From positions 1-32,863 of the forward strand of contig JADGBM010000026.1 in NCBI GenBank assembly GCA_015231515.1: 32,863 nt of DNA, read 5' to 3'. Source of the stretch: Desulfobulbaceae bacterium. GTDB lineage: Bacteria; Desulfobacterota; Desulfobulbia; Desulfobulbales; VMSU01. Positions 15,499-24,296 of the stretch are shown here, one piece after another. The first letter of the stretch is position 1, and every line of letters starts with the position of its first letter. The notes under the pieces were generated by a model. It was not told the origin of the DNA, did not search any database, and was given only the letters and a program-made list of their open reading frames with translations. A program made the translations under genes and the position numbers.

Positions 15499-16905
15499 AT
15501 GTTAAGCCAAAATTTCATTAACTTTACATATTTAATTTCAGCTATTCTTTTCATGCTTGGGCTGAGAAACTTGAGTTCCCCAGCCACAGCACGACTTGGC
15601 AACAAACTTTCAATGAGCGGTATGAGCTTGGCGATTATCGCAACCTTAATGGTATCCGGCCTATCATTCAAGTTCATTATAATCGGCATTATTATCGGTA
15701 CAATTATTGGTGCATATTCCGCTATAAAAGTTAAGATGACCTCAATGCCGGAGATGATTGCCCTTTTTAACGGGTGTGGCGGTGCGGCATCCGCTTTGGT
15801 TGCACTTTCTGAGTTCCAGCTGAAAGGTGATCTATACGGCGCCGGCATGGTATCCCAGATCGGCGGCTTTTCAATGACCACCCTGCTCTTATCTGTGATT
15901 ATCGGCACATTGACCTTTACCGGCTCAATCATTGCCTACGCTAAGCTTCAGGGCATTATTTCCGGCCAGCCTATTACCTACACAGGTCAACAGTTTGTTA
16001 ACGGCCTGATCGTCCTTGCCACTGTCGCCCTTTCTGTCATGATCTACCAAGATCCAACAAACATTACATTTTTCTACCTGGTCATAGGTCTCTCTCTATT
16101 GCTGGGTGTATTATCCGTTATACCAATCGGTGGCGCCGACATGCCGGTCGTTATTTCACTTCTTAATTCATACTCCGGTGTTGCGGTCTCCATGACAGGG
16201 TTCGCCCTAAACAATAATGCCTTGATTATTGTCGGCTCACTTGTTGGGGCATCAGGAATTTTTCTGACCATGATCATGTGCGAGGCCATGAACCGCTCTC
16301 TGGCCAATGTTCTTTTTGGCGCCTTTGGGACAGTTTCTGAAGGTGCCGCCCAGGCAGCTGCGGATGGTCCTGGCGGTTCGGTTAAAGGCTACGAGATTGA
16401 AGACGTTATAACCGTTCTTGAAAATGCGACATCACTTATCATTGTGCCAGGTTACGGAATGGCTGCGGCACAGGCTCAGCACGCAGTGCGTGAACTTGGT
16501 GATTATCTCGAAGAAGAAGGTGTTGAGGTTCGATATGCAATTCACCCAGTCGCAGGACGAATGCCTGGCCACATGAATGTGCTTTTAGCTGAGGCCGATG
16601 TCTCCTACGACCAGCTCTTTGCCATGGAGGATATTAATGACGATTTCAGCTCAACTGATGTCGTTCTTGTCATTGGTGCTAATGATGTCGTTAATCCGGC
16701 CGCTAAAACCAATGAAAGCAGTCCAATTTTTGGCATGCCTGTTCTCAATGTCGAAGAGGCACAAACCGTTATTGTTTTGAAGCGAAGCATGAATCCAGGC
16801 TTTGCAGGAATAGAAAACGAACTGTTTCTTAAGGACAACACCATGATGCTCTTTGGTGATGCAAAAAAATCTATTCAAGACCTTGTTTCACATCTTAAAG
16901 GATAA
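15499..16905 (+). CDS. pntB: NAD(P) transhydrogenase subunit beta
   Basis: This 468-residue protein has eight or nine membrane helices (about 1-260) forming the proton path with PntAB, and a C-terminal NADP(H)-binding domain III (about 290-468). Domain III motifs are IVPGYGMAAAQAQHAV, IHPVAGRMPGHMNVLLAEA, VVLVIGANDVVNPAAK and VLKRSMNPGFAGIEN. Together with PntAA and PntAB it makes NADPH from NADH using proton motive force. It is 57 bp downstream of pntAB. The following split glutamate synthase operon is a likely NADPH consumer. Confidence 0.95.
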   Translation: MLSQNFINFTYLISAILFMLGLRNLSSPATARLGNKLSMSGMSLAIIATLMVSGLSFKFIIIGIIIGTIIGAYSAIKVKMTSMPEMIALFNGCGGAASALVALSEFQLKGDLYGAGMVSQIGGFSMTTLLLSVIIGTLTFTGSIIAYAKLQGIISGQPITYTGQQFVNGLIVLATVALSVMIYQDPTNITFFYLVIGLSLLLGVLSVIPIGGADMPVVISLLNSYSGVAVSMTGFALNNNALIIVGSLVGASGIFLTMIMCEAMNRSLANVLFGAFGTVSEGAAQAAADGPGGSVKGYEIEDVITVLENATSLIIVPGYGMAAAQAQHAVRELGDYLEEEGVEVRYAIHPVAGRMPGHMNVLLAEADVSYDQLFAMEDINDDFSSTDVVLVIGANDVVNPAAKTNESSPIFGMPVLNVEEAQTVIVLKRSMNPGFAGIENELFLKDNTMMLFGDAKKSIQDLVSHLKG

Positions 16906-16944
16906 ATATAGAAGTTTTTAGCTATTAGACTGAAGGCTTCACAA

Positions 16945-16993
16945 AAAGGCACGACTACGCTGACCCACGTTAATAGAGCCGTATCGTGCCTTT
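16945..16993 (+). terminator. Stem-loop between pntB and the glutamate synthase operon
   Basis: A perfect 10-bp inverted repeat, AAAGGCACGA (16945-16954) and TCGTGCCTTT (16984-16993), encloses a 29-nt loop. It could be a weak terminator after pntB or a leader structure before the glutamate synthase genes. The T-run after the stem is short. Confidence 0.45.
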
Positions 16994-17035
16994 GTCGTTC
17001 AATATAAAACATTATTTTCCACAGGAGAACCCACT

Positions 17036-18178
17036 ATGTGTCGTCTTGCAATGAAGACAGCATCTGAGCCATTCTCTCCCTACTCGGTACTTCAGGCAAT
17101 GGAGGCCATGCAGGAAGGATATGACGGCAGCGGTTTAGGACTTCTGCTTCGAGGTGTGACCTTTGCCGACTATAAATATAAGTCTGGCGATCCAATACTT
17201 TCAGGAATTGCTCATACTGAAAGTGCCCTGTATCGACTTAACGATTACATGCAGGACAAAGGTTTCACACTTAAATACGACCACGAGTTTGACACCGACT
17301 TTTCGCTTGTCGAAGCCAAAGATCGGCACCAGTACTTCGTCCGCGTCTACAATACCCCTAGCAGTTGGGACAGTTTTACGCAGGAACAAATTGACCAGGA
17401 ACTCATGCTCACCCGACTGGCACTGCGTAAAAACGGCGAAGAAAATAACGGAGACCTGACCGTGTTTGGTTTCTGGCCTGACGTTGCCATAATCAAAGAA
17501 GTTGGCTGGCCACTCACTATTGGCGACGCCCTTCGCTTGAGCGATAACAGAATATCCTCTCGAATCTGTATGGCACAGGGCCGTCAGAACACCAACTATG
17601 GCATTAATCTTTATGCCTGCCACCCCTTCTTTGTTCAGGGTATTGCCACAATGACCAATGGTGAAAACACCGCTTTTATTCCAATCAAAGAGTATCTGTC
17701 CGGGGTGCATTGGCCTGGATACACCGGATACCAAAGTGATTCAGAGGTGTTTGCCCACATTCTTCACTACGTTATTCGTAAACTTAAATTACCTTTAGAG
17801 GCATACAAGCATGTCATTACTCCTCTAAATTCCGTTGAACTGAGTAATCATCCTCAGGGCGACTTCTTGAAAGGGCTCAGGGATGTCTGCCGACGCTTAA
17901 TTATCGACGGACCAAACTGTGTTATGGGTACCTTACCCGATGAAACAACAATCATGTGCATGGACTCCAAGAAATTACGTCCGGCTACTATAGGCGGAAA
18001 TCCTGGAGAATGGGCCCTGGCCTCTGAAATGTGCGGTGTTGATGCAATGATACCCGAACGAGACAAATCTCTTGATTTTCAACCAATGCGCGAAAACAGT
18101 ATTATTGTTCCACCTGACCGAAAGGAGTATAAGATATGGTCTCAATTCGATCCATTCCCTCTACACCAAGCAGCTTAA
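17036..18178 (+). CDS. Glutamate synthase glutaminase subunit (class II amidotransferase)
   Basis: This 380-residue protein corresponds to the N-terminal glutaminase domain of GltB, released as a separate subunit. It begins MCRLAM, giving Cys2 as the N-terminal nucleophile once Met is removed, and has the glutamine-binding type MTNGENTAF and a late GEWALASEMCGVDAM element. It releases ammonia from glutamine for the synthase subunit encoded next. The start is firm: AGGAG sits 8 nt before the ATG, and Cys must be residue 2. Its 3' end overlaps the next gene by 43 bp in a different frame. Such split, archaeal-type synthases are known in anaerobes. Confidence 0.88.
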   Translation: MCRLAMKTASEPFSPYSVLQAMEAMQEGYDGSGLGLLLRGVTFADYKYKSGDPILSGIAHTESALYRLNDYMQDKGFTLKYDHEFDTDFSLVEAKDRHQYFVRVYNTPSSWDSFTQEQIDQELMLTRLALRKNGEENNGDLTVFGFWPDVAIIKEVGWPLTIGDALRLSDNRISSRICMAQGRQNTNYGINLYACHPFFVQGIATMTNGENTAFIPIKEYLSGVHWPGYTGYQSDSEVFAHILHYVIRKLKLPLEAYKHVITPLNSVELSNHPQGDFLKGLRDVCRRLIIDGPNCVMGTLPDETTIMCMDSKKLRPATIGGNPGEWALASEMCGVDAMIPERDKSLDFQPMRENSIIVPPDRKEYKIWSQFDPFPLHQAA

Positions 18179-19773
18179 CATACCACGATCTTCCCTGGAT
18201 AATTGAGCATCGCGAAGACCGATGCCAGTTGTGCGGGCGTTGCACGTCTGTCTGCCCCAAAGAGTGCCTTCAGCTGACCTATAGACGTCAACGAATGCCT
18301 CGTCTGGATATACTTCAGAAAAAACGTGGCAGTGACTACAAAACATTTGTGGGAATTCGTCAAAAAACCGACCTCGACCATCGTTGCATCGGTTGTGGCA
18401 TGTGCTCCATGGTTTGCCCTAATGAAGCCATTGGCCCTAAGCCAAACGCCAATGACGAACGCGCCCGTTTCCATAGTTACCAGAAACTCGACGCGGCAAA
18501 ACGTGGCGGTCGACGTAATGACCGTTCCAGCCTCCTTGATCAGATCATGTTCAATAGAATCTCAATGCTCACTGACCCTGCCCTTGATGCCGGGCGGCAT
18601 GAGTTCTATCTGAACACCATTCTTGGCCGTATTCTTTCACCAGAAGAGTACCTGAGGCGCAAGCAAACCGGTGAGTGGATTCCTCCTACCCGTGAGATCT
18701 TCCCCTTCATTATCGGCTCAATGTCCTTTGGAGCCCTGTCACCTAATATGTGGCTCGGTCTCTTGCAGGGTGTCGCTTATTGCAATGAAGTTCTGGGGAT
18801 ACCAGTCGTAATGTGTACCGGTGAGGGTGGTTGCCCTCCCTGGGTTTTAAAAAGTAAATTTTTAAAATATATCATTCTACAGATCGCTTCCGGTTATTTT
18901 GGCTGGGATGAGATTATCCGTGCAATTCCAGAGATGCAGTGTGAACCTGCAGCTATTGAAATAAAATACGGTCAGGGCGCCAAGCCTGGTGATGGCGGAC
19001 TTCTCATGTGGTTCAAGGTCAGCCAGCTCATCGCTCGATTACGCGGAGTGCCTCAAGGAGTCGATCTGCCGTCACCTCCTGTCCACCAGACGCTGTATTC
19101 AATTGAGGAAAGTGTAATGAAGATGATTCAGACACTTTCAATGGCCTGGGATTTCAAAGTCCCGGTTTATCCCAAAATATCAGGATCAACCTCAGCTAAA
19201 TCTGTTTTAAACAATCTGGTTCGTAATCCCTATGCAGCTGCTCTGCTTATAGACGGTGTTGATGGTGGTACAGGTGCCGCCTATAACATCAGTATGCAGG
19301 CAACTGGTCATCCGATAGCCTCTAATCTTCGTGAATGTTATCTTGACCTAGTAGCCCAGGGCAAGCAAAACGAGATCCCTCTCTTTGCTGCCGGGGGTGT
19401 CGGTAAAAATGGAAATGTTGCGCAAAATGGTATGGCTCTCATTATGCTTGGTGCCTCTGGCGTGCATATCGGCAAGTACATTATGCAGGCTGCGGCTGGC
19501 TGCCTTGGCAGTGAGAAAGACCGTTGCAATGTCTGTAATGTTGGTATTTGCCCTAAAGGTATTACCAGCCAGAACCCTAAATTATATCGACGACTTAATC
19601 CAGATGATGTAGCACAGCGAGTCGTTGATGTTTTCTCCGGCATTCGAATTGAAATGAAAAAAATCATGGCGCCTCTCGGCCGATCTCAATGCTTACCAAT
19701 CGGCATGTCAGATGCTCTTGGAATAGCAGACAAGGATGTTGCTGATAAACTGCAAATTAAATATGTCTGTTAA
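18136..19773 (+). CDS. Glutamate synthase FMN subunit with N-terminal double [4Fe-4S] ferredoxin
   Basis: This 545-residue protein is the archaeal-type GltB core. Residues 30-44 and 84-94 are two CxxCxxCxxxC ferredoxin motifs. The FMN-binding glutamate synthase barrel follows (about 150-520), with IGSMSFGALSP, CTGEGGCPPW, IEIKYGQGAKPGDGG, YPKISGSTSAKS and DGVDGGTGAA. A cysteine-rich segment at about 456-475 (ending CNVCNVGICPKG) corresponds to the [3Fe-4S] region of GOGAT. It condenses ammonia with 2-oxoglutarate and reduces the product to glutamate. The start lies inside the upstream gene and is supported by AAGGAG 8 nt before the ATG, so the two genes are probably translationally coupled. 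Confidence 0.9.
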   Translation: MVSIRSIPSTPSSLTYHDLPWIIEHREDRCQLCGRCTSVCPKECLQLTYRRQRMPRLDILQKKRGSDYKTFVGIRQKTDLDHRCIGCGMCSMVCPNEAIGPKPNANDERARFHSYQKLDAAKRGGRRNDRSSLLDQIMFNRISMLTDPALDAGRHEFYLNTILGRILSPEEYLRRKQTGEWIPPTREIFPFIIGSMSFGALSPNMWLGLLQGVAYCNEVLGIPVVMCTGEGGCPPWVLKSKFLKYIILQIASGYFGWDEIIRAIPEMQCEPAAIEIKYGQGAKPGDGGLLMWFKVSQLIARLRGVPQGVDLPSPPVHQTLYSIEESVMKMIQTLSMAWDFKVPVYPKISGSTSAKSVLNNLVRNPYAAALLIDGVDGGTGAAYNISMQATGHPIASNLRECYLDLVAQGKQNEIPLFAAGGVGKNGNVAQNGMALIMLGASGVHIGKYIMQAAAGCLGSEKDRCNVCNVGICPKGITSQNPKLYRRLNPDDVAQRVVDVFSGIRIEMKKIMAPLGRSQCLPIGMSDALGIADKDVADKLQIKYVC

Positions 19774-19803
19774 TTTCAAAAATATACCCAAAGGAGTATG
19801 CAA

Positions 19804-22149
19804 GTGAAAGGCGAGAATACTAAAGCCATCACGGTAAAAGGCTTAGACGAAAACGGTCTTCGAGTCAGCTCTCAAGACTTTGAAAAGTTGGTTCAGCAGG
19901 CATTCAAACAATCCACGACTCTTAACCTGGAGACTTACGGTCAGCATAATGTCGGCGGCCGACTTGTCGGTGCCGAAGGACCGGTTCTCATAAACATAAG
20001 CGGTCCGGTTGGCCAGCGATTAGGCTGCATGGGGCGTCCGGGGACGACTATTATAAGTAACGGTCCTGCCTCTGACGACGTTGGTTACCTTAATATTGGC
20101 GCTGACATAGTAATTCTTGGTGATGCAACCAATGGTGTTTGTAATGCCATGGCGGAAGGACGTGTTATGGTTAAAGGCTCTCTTGGTTCAAGAGCGCTTA
20201 CCATGACTAAATGGAATCCGGATTATAACCGCCCACAACTATGGGTTCTTGGTTCCGTTGGTGACACCTTTGCTGAATTTAACTGTGGTGGTATCGCTAT
20301 TGTTTGTGGTGTTAATCCGAAGTCGAAAAACATTCTTGGCTACCGCCCCTGTGTCGGTATGGTTGGCGGCTGGATATATTTTCGTGGAGAGACAGACAAC
20401 TCGTACTCTAAAAACAATGTAAAAGAGATCGCCCCTGACGACGATCAATGGCAATGGCTGATGGATCGTATGCCTGAGTACCTTGATACCATTGGCCACT
20501 CAGATCTGCTCGCCACTCTTTCCATTCGTGATGAATGGAAAATACTGATGGGCATTACCCCGCAAGAGAGAGCCCTGATGTTCAGCGGCCCTATGCCTAT
20601 GCAGGAGTTCAGGGCCAAGGTCTGGGATAAGGGTTTTGGTGGTGGAGACCCTCTTCGCGACCTGGCGCCCGGTCTCGACAGGTCGCCAATTGGTCTTATT
20701 GAAACAGGTGATCTCCGCAGAAAGACTCCCTACTGGGCAAACAAGGAAACGTCTGCTCCCTGTTCTTTTTATTGCCCTATTCATATTCCGACAATAGACA
20801 GGCTCAGACTTCTCCGTGAAGGTAAAATTCAGGAAGCCTACGAACTGATCATGGAGTATACCCCCTTCCCCGCCTCTGTTTGCGGGGCCGTGTGTCCCAA
20901 CCTCTGCATGGAAAACTGTTCTCGGCAGGTTGTTGACGAACCAATCGATGTTGCCCTTCTCGGTCGATCAATTTTAAACGTACCTGCACCAAATACAAAA
21001 GCGCCTGTCGGTAAGAAAGTTGCCATCATTGGCGGTGGCCCTGGTGGCATAAACGCAGCCTATCAACTTGCCCGGGCTGGTGTTGAGGCCCATATTTTCG
21101 AGAAAGACCAACAACTGGGCGGTAAACTTGCCCAGGTGATTCCTTGGGAAAGGTTGCCTCTGGCCTCCTGGCAGGCCGAAATCGACCGTTTCGTGAGCAT
21201 GCCTAATATTCATGTTAATTACGGCGTTGATATGGACAGCGACAAGTTTACTCAACTTAAAAAAGAGTTTGACTATATTGTTATCGCTGTTGGCACCCAC
21301 GAACCCCGTCGCATTCCTTTTCCGGGCCATGAAAAAGTAATACCAGCTCTGGATTTTTTAAAGTCAGCAAAATCTGATACACCGATGAAAATTGGTAAAA
21401 AAACAGTGATTATCGGTGCAGGTAATGTTGGCTGTGACGTCGCTTGTGAGGCCTATCGCCTTGGCACAGAGAAAGTCACCTTGGTAGATATTCAAAAGCC
21501 TCTTGCCTTTGGTAAAGAAAAAGAAGCTGCCGAAAAACTGGGCGCGACCTTCCAATGGCCAGTCATGACCAAGGAAGTCACCGATGAAGGCTTGATTGAT
21601 AATTCCGGAACCCTTTATCCCGCCGACACCGTTATCATTTCAATAGGCGACGTGCCTCGCCTTGGTTTTCTTCCTGACGCGATAGAATGCCTTAATGTTG
21701 GCGGGGCCAGCTGGATAAAAACGGATAACGCCGGCCGAACCTCTGATTCGAAAATATTTGCAATTGGTGATGTTAAACGACCTGGCCTCGCCACAAACGC
21801 ACTTGGCGCCGGCAAAGATTCCGCTGAAGCCATTATTGCAGATATTGAAGGCAGAGAGTGGAAGCCTTTTGCTAAAAACGTGGTCTCCATTACCAACCTG
21901 ACTCTTGCGCATTACTGCCCGACACCTACTGATGGAACTCCGGAAGAAGAGGCCGACCGCTGCTTGAGTTGCGGCTCCTGTAGGGACTGTCACCTTTGTG
22001 AAACCATATGCCCCACCAATGCCATCAAGCGCCGCGAGCTAAAAGAGGTTAACGACTATGAGTATATCTCTGATGATAGTAAATGTATCGCCTGCGGCTA
22101 TTGTGCAGACACCTGTCCTTGCGGGATTTGGCAGATGAGACCCTTTTAA
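19804..22149 (+). CDS. Fusion: GXGXG domain, GltD-like NAD(P)H oxidoreductase and ferredoxin
   Basis: This 781-residue protein joins three modules. Residues 1-240 form the GXGXG beta-helix (GltB C-terminal domain, GATE motifs such as VGGRLVGAEGPV and GMVGGWIYFRG). Residues about 315-715 are a GltD-like flavoprotein, with N-terminal Fe-S cysteines (SFYCPIHIP and CGAVCPNLCMENC), FAD motif GGGPGG near 409 and a second dinucleotide motif GAGNVG near 538. The last 60 residues carry two ferredoxin-type clusters (CLSCGSCRDCHLCETICP and CIACGYCADTCP). It feeds electrons from NAD(P)H to the FMN subunit. The GTG at 19804 is preferred: AAGGAG is 7 nt upstream of it but only 1 nt from the ATG at 19798. 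A strong terminator follows. Confidence 0.9.
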   Translation: MKGENTKAITVKGLDENGLRVSSQDFEKLVQQAFKQSTTLNLETYGQHNVGGRLVGAEGPVLINISGPVGQRLGCMGRPGTTIISNGPASDDVGYLNIGADIVILGDATNGVCNAMAEGRVMVKGSLGSRALTMTKWNPDYNRPQLWVLGSVGDTFAEFNCGGIAIVCGVNPKSKNILGYRPCVGMVGGWIYFRGETDNSYSKNNVKEIAPDDDQWQWLMDRMPEYLDTIGHSDLLATLSIRDEWKILMGITPQERALMFSGPMPMQEFRAKVWDKGFGGGDPLRDLAPGLDRSPIGLIETGDLRRKTPYWANKETSAPCSFYCPIHIPTIDRLRLLREGKIQEAYELIMEYTPFPASVCGAVCPNLCMENCSRQVVDEPIDVALLGRSILNVPAPNTKAPVGKKVAIIGGGPGGINAAYQLARAGVEAHIFEKDQQLGGKLAQVIPWERLPLASWQAEIDRFVSMPNIHVNYGVDMDSDKFTQLKKEFDYIVIAVGTHEPRRIPFPGHEKVIPALDFLKSAKSDTPMKIGKKTVIIGAGNVGCDVACEAYRLGTEKVTLVDIQKPLAFGKEKEAAEKLGATFQWPVMTKEVTDEGLIDNSGTLYPADTVIISIGDVPRLGFLPDAIECLNVGGASWIKTDNAGRTSDSKIFAIGDVKRPGLATNALGAGKDSAEAIIADIEGREWKPFAKNVVSITNLTLAHYCPTPTDGTPEEEADRCLSCGSCRDCHLCETICPTNAIKRRELKEVNDYEYISDDSKCIACGYCADTCPCGIWQMRPF

Positions 22150-22178
22150 TCCTTGATTCAAATTTCATATTCTACTTC

Positions 22179-22211
22179 AAGGCATCGTATTTTTTACGAT
22201 GCCTTTTTTTT
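22179..22211 (+). terminator. Rho-independent terminator of the glutamate synthase operon
   Basis: A perfect 11-bp stem, AAGGCATCGTA (22179-22189) with TACGATGCCTT (22195-22205), has a five-T loop and is followed by a T-run to 22211. It lies 30 bp after the stop at 22149. Confidence 0.93.
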
Positions 22212-22322
22212 GGGGGGTAGTCTCGTAAAAAGTCCAAAACCGAAAAATCGCACCCAATGATTTCAATATGTTAGGTTGGGTAAAATTGCCAAAATCGGAC
22301 TTTTCACGAATACATCAAGGCT

Positions 22323-22550
22323 TTATTTCTTTTTGTTGCTGCATTCACAGCAGGTATTAAGTCCAATTACAGCATACAGAGGACAGAACCGCAACAATCC
22401 GGTCAATAAGGGGGCAAAGGCTAGAACCTTGATAATTGTTTTCGAGGTTCCTGCGGACACAACTGGATTGTCAAAGTAACCGATATAAACGAGGCAGGCG
22501 AAAACAATTAGACGAATAGCCATGTCAATGGTACCAACATTTTTTTTCAT
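22323..22550 (-). CDS. DUF2892 (YgaP-like) two-helix membrane protein
   Basis: This 75-residue protein begins MKKNVGTIDMAIRLIV and has two hydrophobic helices, matching the DUF2892 family of small inner-membrane proteins. A Cys-rich tail (CCEC) precedes the Lys-rich end, and another Cys lies at the LLRFCPLYAVIG helix. An AAAGGAGAGGAG element sits upstream of the ATG. It lies 55 bp after the second cytochrome gene on the same strand and may be the last gene of that operon. The family's function is unknown; an isolated DUF2892 helix pair is known from YgaP sulfurtransferases. Confidence 0.85.
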   Translation of the reverse strand: MKKNVGTIDMAIRLIVFACLVYIGYFDNPVVSAGTSKTIIKVLAFAPLLTGLLRFCPLYAVIGLNTCCECSNKKK

Positions 22551-22605
22551 AACAACTCCTCTCCTTTAAGTTCTATTAAACGCAAAACATCCCATAAGGC
22601 CGTTA

Positions 22606-23484
22606 TTAATTGCTAAATCTACCTGACAAGCCTGGATGACAGCGGCTACAGCTATTCATTGGAAATGCAACTGTCATATGGCACATGCCGCAATAATAGC
22701 CATAAAGGTTTTTTTCCTTATCAAATTCTTCGGTACCAAAACTTTCAATTTTAAACACGTCTGGGTGGCAATTCGAACAGTCAAGCCAGGCTATGTGCTC
22801 CTTATGTGGAAACGAGACATGAATACGCGAGACGTTTGTATACCACTTTAAAGGTTCATACAAATTAGAAGGCAAGGGTAACGATGTCTGCTCATCACCA
22901 GCGCTCAGAATATTCTTTGGCCTGATAACAGATGTCTTGATAGCGTTTACCCAGTCTATCTTATCCCCGTCGGTCAGCCGAGGGAGGTCAGCCGCCAGTT
23001 TTTCATATTCAGGACTGGAATAGACGGCGTTCAATTTTTGTTTACTGAGGTGACACCGATCACAAGCAAACTCAACTGAAAAAGCAATCTTGCCATTATG
23101 GCAGGCCCCGCAAAATCGCCCATCAAGATAATCCTCCCGGGTGATACCACTCTCTCCCTTTTTCATGCTGAACTCAAGCTCAACATGACATACGCGGCAG
23201 GTATACTCGACCCTGTGGGTGGCATGTGAAAAAACAACCGGATCCACCCCCCTCTTTTCAGTTCGACCCCGCATAACTAAAACACCATAACGATCAGGGC
23301 GCCCGTTATACATAGCCATATGCAGCAAATTATCGAGTTCGGCACGAGAAAGAGGAGGTTTGCTATATTTCTTGTGCCGAATAACTGCACCCGGTGGCCT
23401 CTGATCGATGAGTTCATCGATACAGCCACCCGAAGTGAGAAGAATTAAAAAAATGCCGACACAGCTGCAAATATACCTCAGCAC
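22606..23484 (-). CDS. Six-heme c-type cytochrome, probable lipoprotein
   Basis: The 293-residue product has six CxxCH heme sites (CRVCH, CGACH, CDRCH, CSNCH, CGMCH, CSRCH) in two three-heme halves. Each half begins with an F-x-H-x-x-H segment that can supply distal ligands, as in c3/c7 cytochromes. The N-terminus is a hydrophobic stretch ending LLTSGGC, a plausible though atypical lipobox, so the protein is probably exported and may be membrane-anchored. The GTG at 23484 was chosen: it leaves a 29-bp gap after the upstream cytochrome and puts the signal at the N-terminus. The longer frame from 23550 starts at a TTG inside the neighbour with no ribosome-binding site. It is a paralogue of the upstream gene. 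Electron partners are not evident. Confidence 0.85.
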   Translation of the reverse strand: MLRYICSCVGIFLILLTSGGCIDELIDQRPPGAVIRHKKYSKPPLSRAELDNLLHMAMYNGRPDRYGVLVMRGRTEKRGVDPVVFSHATHRVEYTCRVCHVELEFSMKKGESGITREDYLDGRFCGACHNGKIAFSVEFACDRCHLSKQKLNAVYSSPEYEKLAADLPRLTDGDKIDWVNAIKTSVIRPKNILSAGDEQTSLPLPSNLYEPLKWYTNVSRIHVSFPHKEHIAWLDCSNCHPDVFKIESFGTEEFDKEKNLYGYYCGMCHMTVAFPMNSCSRCHPGLSGRFSN

Positions 23485-23513
23485 TCCAACTTTTCTCTCC
23501 TGCTCTCGCACCG

Positions 23514-24293
23514 TTACTGACTCACAGGCGTTGAGTGACAATTGTTGCAATCATTAAGAGGAAAAGCGACACTACCATGGCATATACCACAGAATTTTCC
23601 TTCCGTGATCTCCTTCATGCTCATTTCCGTTTTACCTGTTTCAAGTGCAAAAGGTTCAGGATGGCACATCCCGCAGCCATTCCAGGCCACATGCAGCTTA
23701 TGGGAGAAGATAATTCCCGGCAACCCGGGCAGTTTTGGTGCAATTGGTTCATCCCTGAGATTACTTACCTTGTTCTCAGAATCAAACGTTACACCCTCAA
23801 TATAGTCTTTAACAACTATGGTACCTGCCGCTTCAGCCTGGTTCCAGTCAATCTTGTTGCCGTAGTTGGCATTAGGCATATTCTTCTTAAATTCGAAAAA
23901 CGCCCTCTTGGCACGGCGTTCTTTCTCTTTGGCATCATTGGTATCCTTAGGATGGCATTTTGAACACTCACTGATATCAAAGGACTCTTTCCCATTATGG
24001 CAGGTACCACAATAGCGACCATCTTTGTTATCTTCCTCCATTATTTCAGTCTCTCCTGCCATTTCAAATTCGATATCAACATGGCATAAACGGCATGAAT
24101 GCTTTGCCCTGTGGTTCCAGTGGCGAAAAACGACAGGCATTTGCCCTTTGTTTTTAACCATTTTATCCAAAACAACTTCACCATATTCATGACTTTTCTT
24201 CACTTGAGCAGTACTATCAATTGGCAGCAGCCCGAGAACTGCAAGAACCCCAAAAAACATCCACAATCCGTATCTTTTAATTTTTTCTCCCAT
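23514..24293 (-). CDS. Periplasmic six-heme c-type cytochrome (c3/c7-like)
   Basis: This 259-residue protein has a cleavable signal peptide (KRYGLWMFFGVLAVLGLL, predicted cut after STAQ) and six CxxCH sites (CRLCH, CGTCH, CSKCH, CGMCH, CGICH, CNNCH). They fall into two three-heme modules separated by a charged linker. Conserved FRHWNH and FSHKLH segments before each module give likely axial histidines. The same order of motifs (YCGTCHNG and SxxFPLNDCNNCH) occurs in the next gene, showing duplication. The second ATG (24293) is preferred to the first (24296) because AAAGGAG lies 7 nt from it. It likely carries electrons in the periplasm; donor and acceptor are unknown. Confidence 0.88.
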   Translation of the reverse strand: MGEKIKRYGLWMFFGVLAVLGLLPIDSTAQVKKSHEYGEVVLDKMVKNKGQMPVVFRHWNHRAKHSCRLCHVDIEFEMAGETEIMEEDNKDGRYCGTCHNGKESFDISECSKCHPKDTNDAKEKERRAKRAFFEFKKNMPNANYGNKIDWNQAEAAGTIVVKDYIEGVTFDSENKVSNLRDEPIAPKLPGLPGIIFSHKLHVAWNGCGMCHPEPFALETGKTEMSMKEITEGKFCGICHGSVAFPLNDCNNCHSTPVSQ

Positions 24294-24296
24294 CAT

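Noticed and set aside
15462-15932. 156-residue minus-strand ORF opposite pntB
   Set aside because: It is an antisense shadow of a conserved membrane gene with repetitive hydrophobic codons.
23485-23550. Longer start for the second six-heme cytochrome
   Set aside because: It begins with a TTG without a ribosome-binding site inside the upstream gene and pushes the hydrophobic signal away from the N-terminus.
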